A stretch of 64,000 nucleotides of DNA, from assembly GCA_028571685.1 (NCBI GenBank), contig CM053162.1:65150351-65214350 (forward strand). Direction: 5' to 3'. This stretch comes from Heterohyrax brucei. Its lineage: Eukaryota; Chordata; Mammalia; Hyracoidea; Procaviidae. Every line of letters begins with the position of its first letter. Position 1 is the stretch's first letter. Under the pieces are notes generated by a model. The model saw only the letters and a list, made by a program, of their open reading frames with translations. It was not told where the DNA came from and did not search any database. The position numbers and the translations under genes were made by a program. Shown here one piece after another: positions 55,226-64,000 of the stretch.

Positions 55226-55459
55226 AGAGAGTTTCAAGATTGGTAGCTCAAGTCATCACCAGGAATAGCTGTGGTTCATTGATTTGATGCCCTTTGGTGA
55301 TTTCCGTCTTTTTCTGATCTACCATGTCAGCTGTTCACTTCTTTCCAGTGCAGTGTTAGAAAGCTCTCTCCTCCCCCTTTTTGCCTTGCTTTATGAGGCA
55401 AAAGCAAACAAAACATGATTTAGCTGTGGCCTTCTTTCTCTTTTGCTCAGTTAGGAGAG

Positions 55460-55650
55460 CGCTTCTCAGCTTTTCCACCTTGGCAACACATGGGTATAGT
55501 CTGAACACTTTGATAAATACTGATACCTGGGGCTGACCCCAAGAGAGCTTAATTTAATTGGCTTAGGGTACAGTTTGGGAGTGGAGATTTGTGGAAGTTT
55601 CCCAGATGACTCCCAAGTTCAGCCAAGGTTAAGGACCAGTGAGCTAGAAG
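55460..55650 (+). mobile_element. hAT-Charlie MER20-like relic
   Basis: agcgcttctcagcttttcca, aatactgatacctggggctg, then gatgactcccaagttcagcc. Diverged. Confidence 0.5.
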
Positions 55651-56415
55651 GTCACAAGAAATCACAGCATGTACAACTCAGAAACTTCCAGATCTACAGG
55701 TCTGAGTGCAGCGCTTTAAAACTGCGTGGTGGGCTGGAGACAGGGAAGAATGGGGCAGCAAGAAGTGAGGATACCCCACCTTGACTTAGTGCCCCTGAGG
55801 TGACAGAGAGGCATCCAGCGCTTGTGGTTGGTTTCACAGCACTCTTTAGTTTACAGTGCTGCTTACATTTTACGACTTCATTTATTTTCATTTCCCCAAC
55901 ACCCTAGCAAGGCAGACAGAAACTTGATCCATGGTGAAGGCAAGAAAACTCACATCAGAAGAGGCTAAGAAACTTTTCCATGCTACAGCCCAGCCTGAAA
56001 CCTGAACTGCCTCTTCCAAATGCACAGTCCTTCCGAGCTACCATGTCCCTTTCCTTTGCTTTTTTGATTGGCTGTGTCCTTAGTAGATGGGGCTCATCCT
56101 GTTCTAAATCTAAAAACCCACAACTCTTCAAAGATGTTCTGGAGAATACTCATTCAACACACTCAATAACTTTCTCTGTCTCCAACCAGAGTCTGGGCAA
56201 TTACCAAATCTGCCAACACAGCCACAGGGGTGCCCCGTTCCATGTCCGACCCTCTTTTCTTTGTCCCAGGAACTTTGTGCTTCCATGATGACACCTCTGA
56301 AACATCCAAATAGATGTCACCTCTGCCTAAACATCCCTTGCACAAAACTGCTTCCTTTCTACTCAACTGACTGCCATTGAATCCTCAGAGAGTCAGAAAA
56401 CTAGATTCTGGAAGG
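55651..56415. other. No gene or repeat recognised
   Basis: A weak MIR/L2 core at 55850-55910 (cccaacaccctagcaaggca). Confidence 0.4.
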
Positions 56416-56417
56416 AC

Positions 56418-56527
56418 ACGGATGGATGGACGGACGGACGGATGGATGGATGGATGGACGGGTGGATGGATGGACGGACGGATGGGATGGACGGATAGCC
56501 GGGCAGGCAGGTGGACGGATGGATAAA
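56418..56527. repeat. (GGAT/GGAC)n microsatellite
   Basis: Imperfect tetranucleotide array alternating ggat and ggac with a GGCA-type interruption near 56500. Confidence 0.93.
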
Positions 56528-56576
56528 ATAATTCTAGCTAGAGACATTTACAGCTTAAACAAAGATCTTTAGAGGA

Positions 56577-56596
56577 AAAAAAAAAAAAAAAAAAAC
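56577..56596 (+). repeat. Poly-A tract
   Basis: About 20 A. Confidence 0.9.
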
Positions 56597-57660
56597 CTAA
56601 AGAAATAGCTCTAATGCTCCATTTTCAGATACTGGAACAACCCAGTAGTATATACTTGATCAGGAGATGGTTCATTGTCCTTTTCAAACGAAACAGCTCA
56701 GGGGGTTACTTATATTTAAGACCAGTTCCACCAACAGTCTGTAGAACTTAAAGGAGGTATACAGATTGACTCTCCCAGCATACTTAATCTCCTTAAACCA
56801 ATGAGTTCTTTAAAAGCTACATCCTACTATGTGCCCACCATCGGCAAGTATGCTGTGAATCAAGAATTCTCAGTTTTGCTAACTGTGTGGCCACGGACTT
56901 CTATCTCAGAGCTATTGAAGGCAGCCTTGGATAAAAATGAGAAGACTCAGCAGCAAGCAAAAGCTGAGATTCAACTGCCACAGAAAGGTCTGGAAAAGCC
57001 AAGTTACATCCAATTAACGAAACAATTCAGCAATCTGTCTTCAGCTGGCCAAGGCAATCCTGTCATTTGTCCCTCAGCTGCAGAACAAGCACGCCCTCTG
57101 CGATTGCTTCTGTCTCTGCTCCACAGTGATTGTGTTTGCAGTGAAATCTATATTTCCCTGCAACTGAGTCTGTATTTCTTTTTTCTTTTTTTTTGGTGGT
57201 TGTTGTTCTAAAAATAATGGTTGTTCTTGAAATTCAGCTTCATTCTTCTGTATGCTGCCCAGGCCACTTACATCCAAGTCTCTCATATTGATACTTTTTT
57301 GCACAGTTTATCAAAAATTATAAAGGTACCAAAGAAAAAAGACCAAAAACACCATCAGAAAAAAAGAGGAGAAACTGTTGTAGCCGCAATATCCCTGAAA
57401 GTAGCATACCGGAGGTGATGGCTTTTTTTATTCTGGTTGTATTGCCCAGCTCACTCAATCCAAGCGGCACAGCATTTCTTGATCAAGGATTTTTAAGCAT
57501 GGACTGATTGAGGCACAAGAACACTGAACTCACAAATGCTAGCACCTGCGAACATAAGACTTCAGCAGGAGACTTACCATGGCAGTGTGAAAGGGCCGTC
57601 GCCGCTCCCTAATTCTTTCAGGAAAAGCAGTCCCCACACTGGCGTTACCAAGTGCCTGGC
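56597..57660. other. No gene recognised
   Basis: An open frame of 136 codons at 56801-57211 (+) has no recognisable domain and ends in a T-rich stretch; treated as chance, or as a worn repeat remnant. Confidence 0.35.
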
Positions 57661-57848
57661 GAGGTGCCTGGGTGACACAATGCGGGAGCGCTTCCCTGCT
57701 AACCAAAAGGCAGGTGGTTCCAACACACCTAGCAGCATCGGGGGAGAAGGACTTGGCAATCTGTTTCTGTCCCAATCCCACAGGGTAGTTCTACTCGGTT
57801 ACATGATGTCACTTTCAGGACAAATCCACTCGATGGCACCTAACAAGA
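57661..57848 (+). mobile_element. AfroSINE (+), long form, 'cacctaac' tail
   Basis: gtgcctgggtgacacaatgc, ccctgctaaccaaaaggcag, middle gagaaggacttggcaatctg, tail ccactcgatggcacctaaca. The tail is the RTE-like version. Confidence 0.85.
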
Positions 57849-57849
57849 T

Positions 57850-58034
57850 CACATGTGCATGGCAACCTGCTAAATGCCTAGCATTTTCTCATGTAAAGCC
57901 TGCAACAAACCTTCATCCCTCTCCATGCAGGAAGGTATTAATAATGCCAGTTTCCAGATACATATAGTGACATTTTGAGAGGTTCAGTGACTTGTCCAAT
58001 GTCACTTAGCACAGCAAAGTATGCCCAGCATTGA
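57850..58034. mobile_element. MIR/L2-type fragment
   Basis: cctagcattttctcatgtaa, tgagaggttcagtgacttgt and ccaatgtcacttagcacagc. Confidence 0.55.
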
Positions 58035-58430
58035 CTCTGGATCCAGAATACTTGGGTTGAAATTCTAGTTGAGGGACTGGAAAGCTACTTAACCTTCCTG
58101 ATACTCAGTTCCTTCATCTATAAAATGGGATGAAGAGTTGTTGAGCCAAAAGAAAACTAAACCCACAGCTGTCAAGTTGATTCTGACTCATAGTGACCCT
58201 ACAGTTCACTATAGGGCAGAATCAAGCTGCCCCATAGTGTTTCCAATGAGTGCCTGGCAGAGCTGTACTGCCAACCTTTTGGTTAGCAGCCATATAACTT
58301 AACAAATATGGAACCAGAGGTTCCAAAGAGTAGTTAGGAAAATTAAATTTGTCATGATTGAAAATTAAATGAGTTATTCTTTATAAAGTGCCTACAACAG
58401 TGTCTGGCACAGATAGGTGCTGAATATGTG
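58035..58430 (+). mobile_element. MIR (+) split by an AfroSINE
   Basis: 5' part ggactggaaagctacttaac, cagttccttcatctataaaa; 3' part after the SINE tgcctacaacagtgtctggc, acagataggtgctgaatatg. Confidence 0.75.
58157..58324 (-). mobile_element. AfroSINE (-) inside MIR, short form
   Basis: aactaaacccacagctgtca, agttgattctgactcatagt, agctgccccatagtgtttcc, ggttagcagccatataactt. A short internal duplication (accctacagttcactatagg) marks this copy. Confidence 0.92.
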
Positions 58431-58613
58431 TTTTCTTTTATTTTCCTTTTTAAATAAAAGATCACTAAGAGAAGGTCACACAGTCTGAGAGAGTTCAGCC
58501 AAGATGCAGTCATGGGTGTCATACTCCAAAGTCATTTCCCATCTGTTTTCTGCAGTGACAGGGTGATCTCCAAATCACCTGAGTTCCTGAAGACACTGAG
58601 GCCACCAGCAGAG

Positions 58614-58818
58614 GCTTCTTGAGTGGCACAGATGGTTGGGTCCTTGGCTCCTAACTGGAAGGTTGGCAGTATCAGTGTCCCCAAAGGCACATCAGAAGAC
58701 AGTCCTGGAGACCTGCTTGCCAAAGATCACAGCCATCCAAATCCCTCAGTGGCAATGTTCTACTCGGAAACATACAAGGTCACCGTGAGTCACAATCTAC
58801 TCATGGGTAACTGCTTAA
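58614..58818 (+). mobile_element. AfroSINE (+), long form, diverged
   Basis: cttcttgagtggcacagatg, gctcctaactggaaggttgg, middle gagacctgcttgccaaagat, tail gttctactcggaaacataca. Confidence 0.8.
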
Positions 58819-59004
58819 GTGGTTAAAGAGGCAGACCGTATCTGCTTCCAGAAGCCTAATGCCTCTAACACAATGGCATCTAGAGTCCTGGAGGTACCAA
58901 GGGGACATGTGGATTCCTTCACAGCTTCCCAAATGGCCCAGGCCTTGGCCCCCGCATTGCCCGCTGTCTGACTGAGCTCTAGCTCTTACTTGCCTTGGCT
59001 AAAC

Positions 59005-59160
59005 ACTGGTGGTGTCACACTTAAGTGCTATGCCTTCTCACCAAAAGGTTGACAGTTCCAGTGTATCCAGTGATCCTCCGGAACTCTATGGGGGCAGTTT
59101 TCCCCTGTCGTACCAGGTCACAATGAGTTGAAACCAACTCAACAGCAGTGGGTTTGGCTT
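59005..59160 (+). mobile_element. AfroSINE (+), short form
   Basis: acactggtggtgtcacactt, gctatgccttctcaccaaaa, gagttgaaaccaactcaaca, tail gcagtgggtttggctt. Confidence 0.93.
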
Positions 59161-60278
59161 CACCACGGTGGGCAGGCAGTCCTGGTGAACATGCCCTTCT
59201 ACAGGAAAATGCAGATGTGCGCAGTGGTACCCACACATCTGTGGGCACCTGCAGGTTTGGCCCTGTCGTTTCAGGAGGCTGGCCCGCTCAAGGAGCATTG
59301 CCTACCTGGGTCTCTGGTGACACAGCAAGCCTCATTTCCACATGTGAGCTATTTGCTCTTTGTAGTCAATTCCTGAAAGAGGAAAGCCACTACAAAGCTT
59401 GCAATTGTTATCCATCTCCCAAACTCTTATTTAATATCGGCAATATTAAATCACACTGGCCCCGGGGACGCTAAGCATACATCTTCTGCTGTAACAGATT
59501 TGCTGGTGTTTATTTAAGGACGTTTTTTTCTCTGTGTACTAACGGCCACGGTTTGATGCTACTCCAGCAGCTCTAGGGAAGAGCCAGCACAGAGGGCGCT
59601 TGCAGCTGGGAAGGAGCTACCGTATCAAGAGGCAGACCCTCGGGCAAGTTGGGTCTCCCTGCTCTCGGCCTCCCTTCCGTCATCCATGGTGGTGATCTCC
59701 AGCCTTCCTGCCAGTTCTCCAGTCAGGGAGGCAGAATGTGGAGTTAACAAAGTGGCGAAAAGCAAAAGCCATTTCTAGAACATTCTCCTTGGCTGCTGCT
59801 ATCAATAGGCAAAACGGTGAATCATCAAACTTCCCCCAAGGGAAGGAAGGCTCTGATCTCCTTAGAGACCCTACCCCGCTTCCCAGAGACAGTGTTTGGA
59901 CAGACAGAACACTGTATTTTGCACCCAGGGAATTAGAAACCAAAAGCTGGGTTTTCCTCAAGTCACAACTTGTTCCTTGTGAATCACTCACAGAATGATT
60001 AAGGGATGCTTTGCCCCAGTGCTGGGCAGGAACACGGGGGAGGCTTTAGCCTAAGTTAAAGCCCAGCACATGGCTCTATACAGCCAGGGATACATGTAGT
60101 TGCTGGGAAACTGAGGACCGCCTTCAGCTCAGTGCTTTCTGTGTGTTGTTTACTTGTTTTGTTGTTTGCCTACCTCCTTCTTTCCCTCTTCCTTCCTTCT
60201 TTCTATTATTATTTAGCAATTCACAGTTATGAGCAACACCATGAATTCTTGATGGCAGTTATATTTCCTCCAGCCAAG
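59161..60278. other. No gene or repeat recognised
   Basis: Unique-looking; pyrimidine-rich at 60165-60205. Confidence 0.4.
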
Positions 60279-60431
60279 TCACTGCCATTGAGTGGATTCC
60301 AACTCATAGCAACGCTATAGGTCAGAGTAGAACCACCCCATAGCGTTTCCAAGGAGCGCCTAGTGGATTTGAACTTCCGGCCTTTTGGTTAGCAGACTTA
60401 GCACTTAACCACTACACCACTAGGGTTTCCG
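60279..60431 (-). mobile_element. AfroSINE (-), well-preserved short form
   Basis: tcactgccattgagtggatt, aactcatagcaacgctatag, gtttccaaggagcgcctagt, cttaaccactacaccactag. Confidence 0.95.
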
Positions 60432-60919
60432 AGATGGTGAATATTGAGTCTTGGGGACACACAAAACCATAATTCATTTTATACCAAAACACAAATATAC
60501 ATACAGTACATGAAGAGATAGATAGCCCATACATCTGAGGCATGAAAATCTCAGAGTAAGGGGACAACCGTGAAAAAGCAAGTCTGAAAAAGCTCTTTAG
60601 GGAAACAATAATGAAAGCAGGTTGAAAAAAATTGAGCCAGGCAATGATTAACCTGTGGAAGAGACAAGAGCAAAAAATGGAAGTGTCACGCCAGGTTGCC
60701 AACTGAGACTCAAGATGAAGTCAGGGGACTGCAGGTACTTTGCTGATATTAAAACATCCGAGGTCATTCGTATACCACGCTTTCATATGGGGACTTGGTC
60801 TCATCAGCCCCTTCTGCTCTTAACACCATTCTGCATTGTCTTTACTTGGTGGCTTCTTGATGTGTTAGGGGAAAAACAGAAAGAAACTACTGGGTATAGA
60901 TTTAATAGAGCTCCTGGTA
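60432..60919. other. No gene or repeat recognised
   Basis: Unique-looking; no supported ORF. Confidence 0.4.
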
Positions 60920-61055
60920 GTACCATTTACCGGCTGAGATGAATCACCACCTCTCTGAACCTCAATTCCCTTGTCTGTAAGATTCAGAAAATAATTTCTG
61001 CTCAGTCTGGTTCACAAAAATCTTCTAAGGATCAAATGAGATAATGTAAGCGTCA
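60920..61055 (+). mobile_element. MIR (+)
   Basis: accacctctctgaacctcaa, ttcccttgtctgtaagattc, aggatcaaatgagataatgt. Confidence 0.8.
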
Positions 61056-61324
61056 AAACTTCAGAAGTTATGGAGTCCTACGCAGAGACTTAAGGTAGTG
61101 CACAGAGAGGGGTGGTGGTGACAGGAGCAGTGTGCGACCACCCACACAGTGTGATTTTAGAGGCCCACTCTGCTTCAGACGCTCTTCTCTGGGGACGGAC
61201 ATTTTTGTTCTTAGTCATTGCATTGAATTAAGTCCTTTGTCAGTCATGATCCCAGGGAAGAAATCAATTGTCCCCTAGTGGACAGGAAGGCCTTCATTTC
61301 ATTTGAATTCTTCCCCACCATTCA

Positions 61325-61425
61325 GCAGAGAGTCTGACCCAAATGGGCCATCTGGCCTTGGGTAGGTTATTACTTCAAGTCTACGAACCTTGATGTCCAA
61401 ATCTCCAAAATGGGTGTGCCAATGG
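61325..61425 (+). mobile_element. MIR (+) fragment
   Basis: ggccttgggtaggttattac, tgatgtccaaatctccaaaa, tgggtg. Confidence 0.5.
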
Positions 61426-63289
61426 CAGGTTCTTGGAAAGACTGACAGGCATGCAGAGTGTGCTGCGGTACTGACCAACAGTAAATTCTTATGCAACCTG
61501 TGTTCCCGTTAATCCTGTTACCAACACAGAGTCACATTTTTCACTCATACAAACAGACTGCGGGAAAAGTGAAAGGCTTTAAGCTTACAGAAGCAGATAT
61601 TAGGAAGTTGGAAGACATTAAAGAGAATAGTTAATTAGTAATATAACAATTATCTCCACAGAGCAGAGAGCTGGGGTCCTAATGAGGAACTGGGGAAGGG
61701 GAGACATGACCCCATCTGTTCCTCCAAGTCAGATGGCATCCAGTTAAGAAGATCCCCTCACTCAAAGTCTGTCACTGCAGAGACTGCCGCAGGCAACTGC
61801 CTGCTTTAAATTCTTTCTTTAATATAACCATTCTTTATGGTTGTGTCAACAGATTTCACTCGTCAGCTTCCTTGGTCTGCACAGCTCTCTCCCCAGTGGC
61901 AGTTGTCTCGCTCAGTCCCTGCTGCATCTCCTGAGAGCTGAAGCCCAAGCTGCTGCGAGAAGGTGCAAGTGGAAGCAGAGAGCCAACTCAGCTCCATCAG
62001 AATTCCAGACCACGTCGTGTCATTGCCATCGAGATGTCACACCCTGCCTTCCCGTGCCCTCCTACGTGGGCTACCTGCTCTGGTCTCATTATCTGCTGGC
62101 CGGCAAGACACACTGTTTTTGGGCCCCAAGCCAAGCAGCCCTGAACTATAACAAAACCCAGCAAAACCTTTAGCAGCCAGCCATGTGCCGGGCTCCACTG
62201 GTTTAGGCAGGGCCACCAACTCCAAAGACCTGGGAGGAAAGCAAGTGGGCAAGAAGGAAAGGGTCTGCTTCTGCTTTCAATTTTTAACAGGATGAGCTCT
62301 TTTGGGGGCGGGGAAGGAAGAAACCAGCTCCAAGCTTCAAGCTGGGGCCCTGCCAAGCTTGCTCCTTTCCCTTTCTGGTCCAAGCACTCCACCGTCTGTG
62401 CAGACTGCATAACAGCAATTTCTGGAAGCACAGGCTGAAGAGGCCGAGCCAGTCCTGAGGCAGCAGATCCCTAGTGTCTGTGTGGTGGGGTTTTAGGGTT
62501 TTTGTTTTCACTTTAATTTTTTTAATAACCGCCAGCTCTTTGAGGCTTATCTATTAGCAACAGCATCTGTTTGTAAAGTCAAACTGAAGGTATCATCTCC
62601 AGAGAGATTCCAGCATCTTCTCTGTAGTTCAATGCTTCCACTGACAGTCTGGCTCAGAAACCACTACTGTGGTCAATATGAAAGAATGTGAATAAAAATG
62701 AGATAAAACACCTAGGGAATCTTGTTTTTCCCCTCCAAACTCTGCTTTGCTCACTACTAAAGTTTATCTTGACAGAAAATTTACTTCTCTGATCCACATC
62801 ATTTCCCAAAGCAATTTTCCAACAGCAAACATAAATTTGTGTTGATCGTTAAGAAGTTTTCAGTCCCCTTGCTGAGGAGGCCACACGGTTTCCACTGTTT
62901 GTCTCACCGTTAGGTACATGCCTCACATTCAGGACACCCAGAGACCCTGGGTAACTCCTAATTGCAAGAACATGGAAGTAGGCTTTTGAGTTTCCATCAA
63001 AGCAGCCTGGGCAGGGGAGATGGCTTGAGTATCGAGATGGAATCTTGAAAAGGTATTTAAATCATTAACTAAGAAAATCATTGCCTAAGTCTATGAAAAT
63101 GTTTTCAGGTGGGATAAAGCACAATGTAGACATACTGCCTTGGCATCTCTTTGACCCTTGAGCCAGTGGATACAGACTCCACTTAACACCCCACGCAGAG
63201 GCACCTGTTAGGCATGTATTATTAAACTAGGCTCTTTTTCTTGATGTTTGCCTTGTTCCCAGCCTTTAGGGCTTTAGGTAATAGAAAAG
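61426..63289. other. No gene or repeat recognised
   Basis: Overlapping frames at 61841-62431 on both strands (up to 144 codons) carry no domain. A homeodomain-type cluster ttaattagtaatataacaat lies at about 61631. Confidence 0.4.
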
Positions 63290-63465
63290 GACTGCATTTT
63301 GGCAGAAAAGAGACCCAGATACAGGTCCCAGCTCTACCATGCACCAGCTATGTGATTTCTTCCAGCAACTCAACCTCTATCAGTCTAGAAATTGTTTATA
63401 ATATCTATCGTGAAGGTGTTGGAAGGATTAATATTAATGTATGTAAAACATCTCATACTACAGCA
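63290..63465 (+). mobile_element. MIR (+)
   Basis: cccagatacaggtcccagct, ctaccatgcaccagctatgt, gtgttggaaggattaatatt. Confidence 0.7.
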
Positions 63466-63978
63466 ATATAATTTGACAATGGACACAGTAAATCTCTTTA
63501 CAATGCTGTTTGTAATAGAGTAGAATTCAGGCTATGAACTTCGCTTAAAAGCAACATACATGACAACACTTTATAAACTGTAGTTTGATGAAAACATATA
63601 TTATCATTAGGGTGTCTTCCTGATTTGTCTGAACTAACCCAAGATGCCAAAGCCTTTCCTGAATTGCCTCCTAAGCCCATTTCAGCATCCCTAGCACACA
63701 CACCTTTTCTATTTTTCTATTTCCTTTCCACTCACTTGAATTTTTATGTGATACAACAGCCAGTTCAAGTTATACAGACATCTATGAAGCCTTTCCAGAT
63801 GCATCCAGGCAGCTCACATGATCCTCCTCCTCACAGCTAGAAGCTGCTAGCTAGAACATTCACTGTCCTTACGGTCCATGATTACCACTCCTGACTGCTC
63901 CAAATCATCTTTTCATTGTATATGCTGCAACTTCACTTATGGCCCAAGCACATATGCTTCATGATCTATTAGGTTACA
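63466..63978. other. No gene recognised
   Basis: Possible worn L2 at 63640-63720 (aagcctttcctgaattgcct). Confidence 0.35.
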
Positions 63979-64000
63979 TGGGAAACCCTGGTAGCATAGT
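63979..64000 (+). mobile_element. AfroSINE (+), cut by window end
   Basis: Only the head gggaaaccctggtagcatag is inside the window. Confidence 0.8.

Larger units (their letters stand above)
1..64000 (-). other. CTNNA2: Probable CTNNA2 intron (host gene of LRRTM1)
   Basis: Inferred from synteny, not from an exon. In mammals LRRTM1 is nested antisense within a large intron of the alpha-N-catenin gene CTNNA2, as other LRRTM genes are nested in other alpha-catenin genes. LRRTM1 is on the + strand here, so CTNNA2 would run on the - strand across the window. I found no stretch encoding recognisable alpha-catenin sequence; a short exon could have escaped me. Confidence 0.55.

Noticed and set aside
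56801-57211. 136-codon frame on the + strand
   Set aside because: Ends in a poly-Phe-like T-run, no domain recognised; likely chance or worn repeat.
1-64000. CTNNA2 coding exons
   Set aside because: Scanned for alpha-catenin-like peptides in the longer frames and found none; the window appears to be purely intronic for CTNNA2.

Overview
This is a stretch of mammalian nuclear DNA from an afrotherian, most likely a paenungulate (elephant, sirenian or hyrax). The evidence is about 45 copies of the tRNA-derived AfroSINE. Many lack a middle block of roughly 45 bp, which matches the published HSP (hyrax-sirenian-proboscidean) subfamily; others keep the block. There are also L1 copies with an afrotherian-looking 3' UTR, RTE-clade LINE 3' ends, and older placental repeats (MIR, L2, MER-type hAT elements, MaLR-type LTRs). 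The window cannot tell elephant from manatee or hyrax.

The only convincing protein-coding gene is LRRTM1, an intact 522-codon single-exon ORF on the + strand at 45778-47346. It encodes a postsynaptic leucine-rich-repeat adhesion protein with signal peptide, LRRNT, about ten LRRs, LRRCT, one membrane span and a C-terminal ECEV PDZ ligand. Upstream are a CpG island (about 44690-45345), a possible 91-nt 5'-UTR intron (45423-45513) and a leader with several upstream ATGs. The last upstream ORF overlaps the LRRTM1 start as TAATG. Two AATAAA signals follow the stop codon. In mammals LRRTM1 lies antisense inside a large intron of CTNNA2, so nearly the whole window is probably CTNNA2 intron (- strand). 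I recognised no CTNNA2 exon.

Layout. 1-2090: unique DNA, a hAT relic and a SINE. 2104-7673: one decayed near-full-length L1 with nested SINEs. 8140-8800: a SINE beside two inverted fragments of mariner transposase C-termini. 9640-15600: SINE-, L1- and RTE-rich with microsatellites. 15660-21100: mostly unique DNA, including homeodomain-type sites and a small isolated CpG-rich patch with an open frame (20891-21112). 21100-31850: SINE-rich, with a broken mariner (24089-24966) and a SINE with a tRNA-Gly-like head (25335-25681). 32700-34440: a 200-bp inverted duplication. 35000-44060: mixed repeats and a solo MaLR-type LTR. 44690-47720: LRRTM1. 47720-64000: mostly unique DNA with scattered SINEs, MIRs and hAT relics.

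I found no bacterial-type system, CRISPR array, rRNA or functional tRNA. The least ordinary signals are two minute SINE-tail insertions (26 and 14 bp) with perfect target-site duplications, the decayed mariner elements, the inverted duplication and the LRRTM1 upstream-ORF arrangement.
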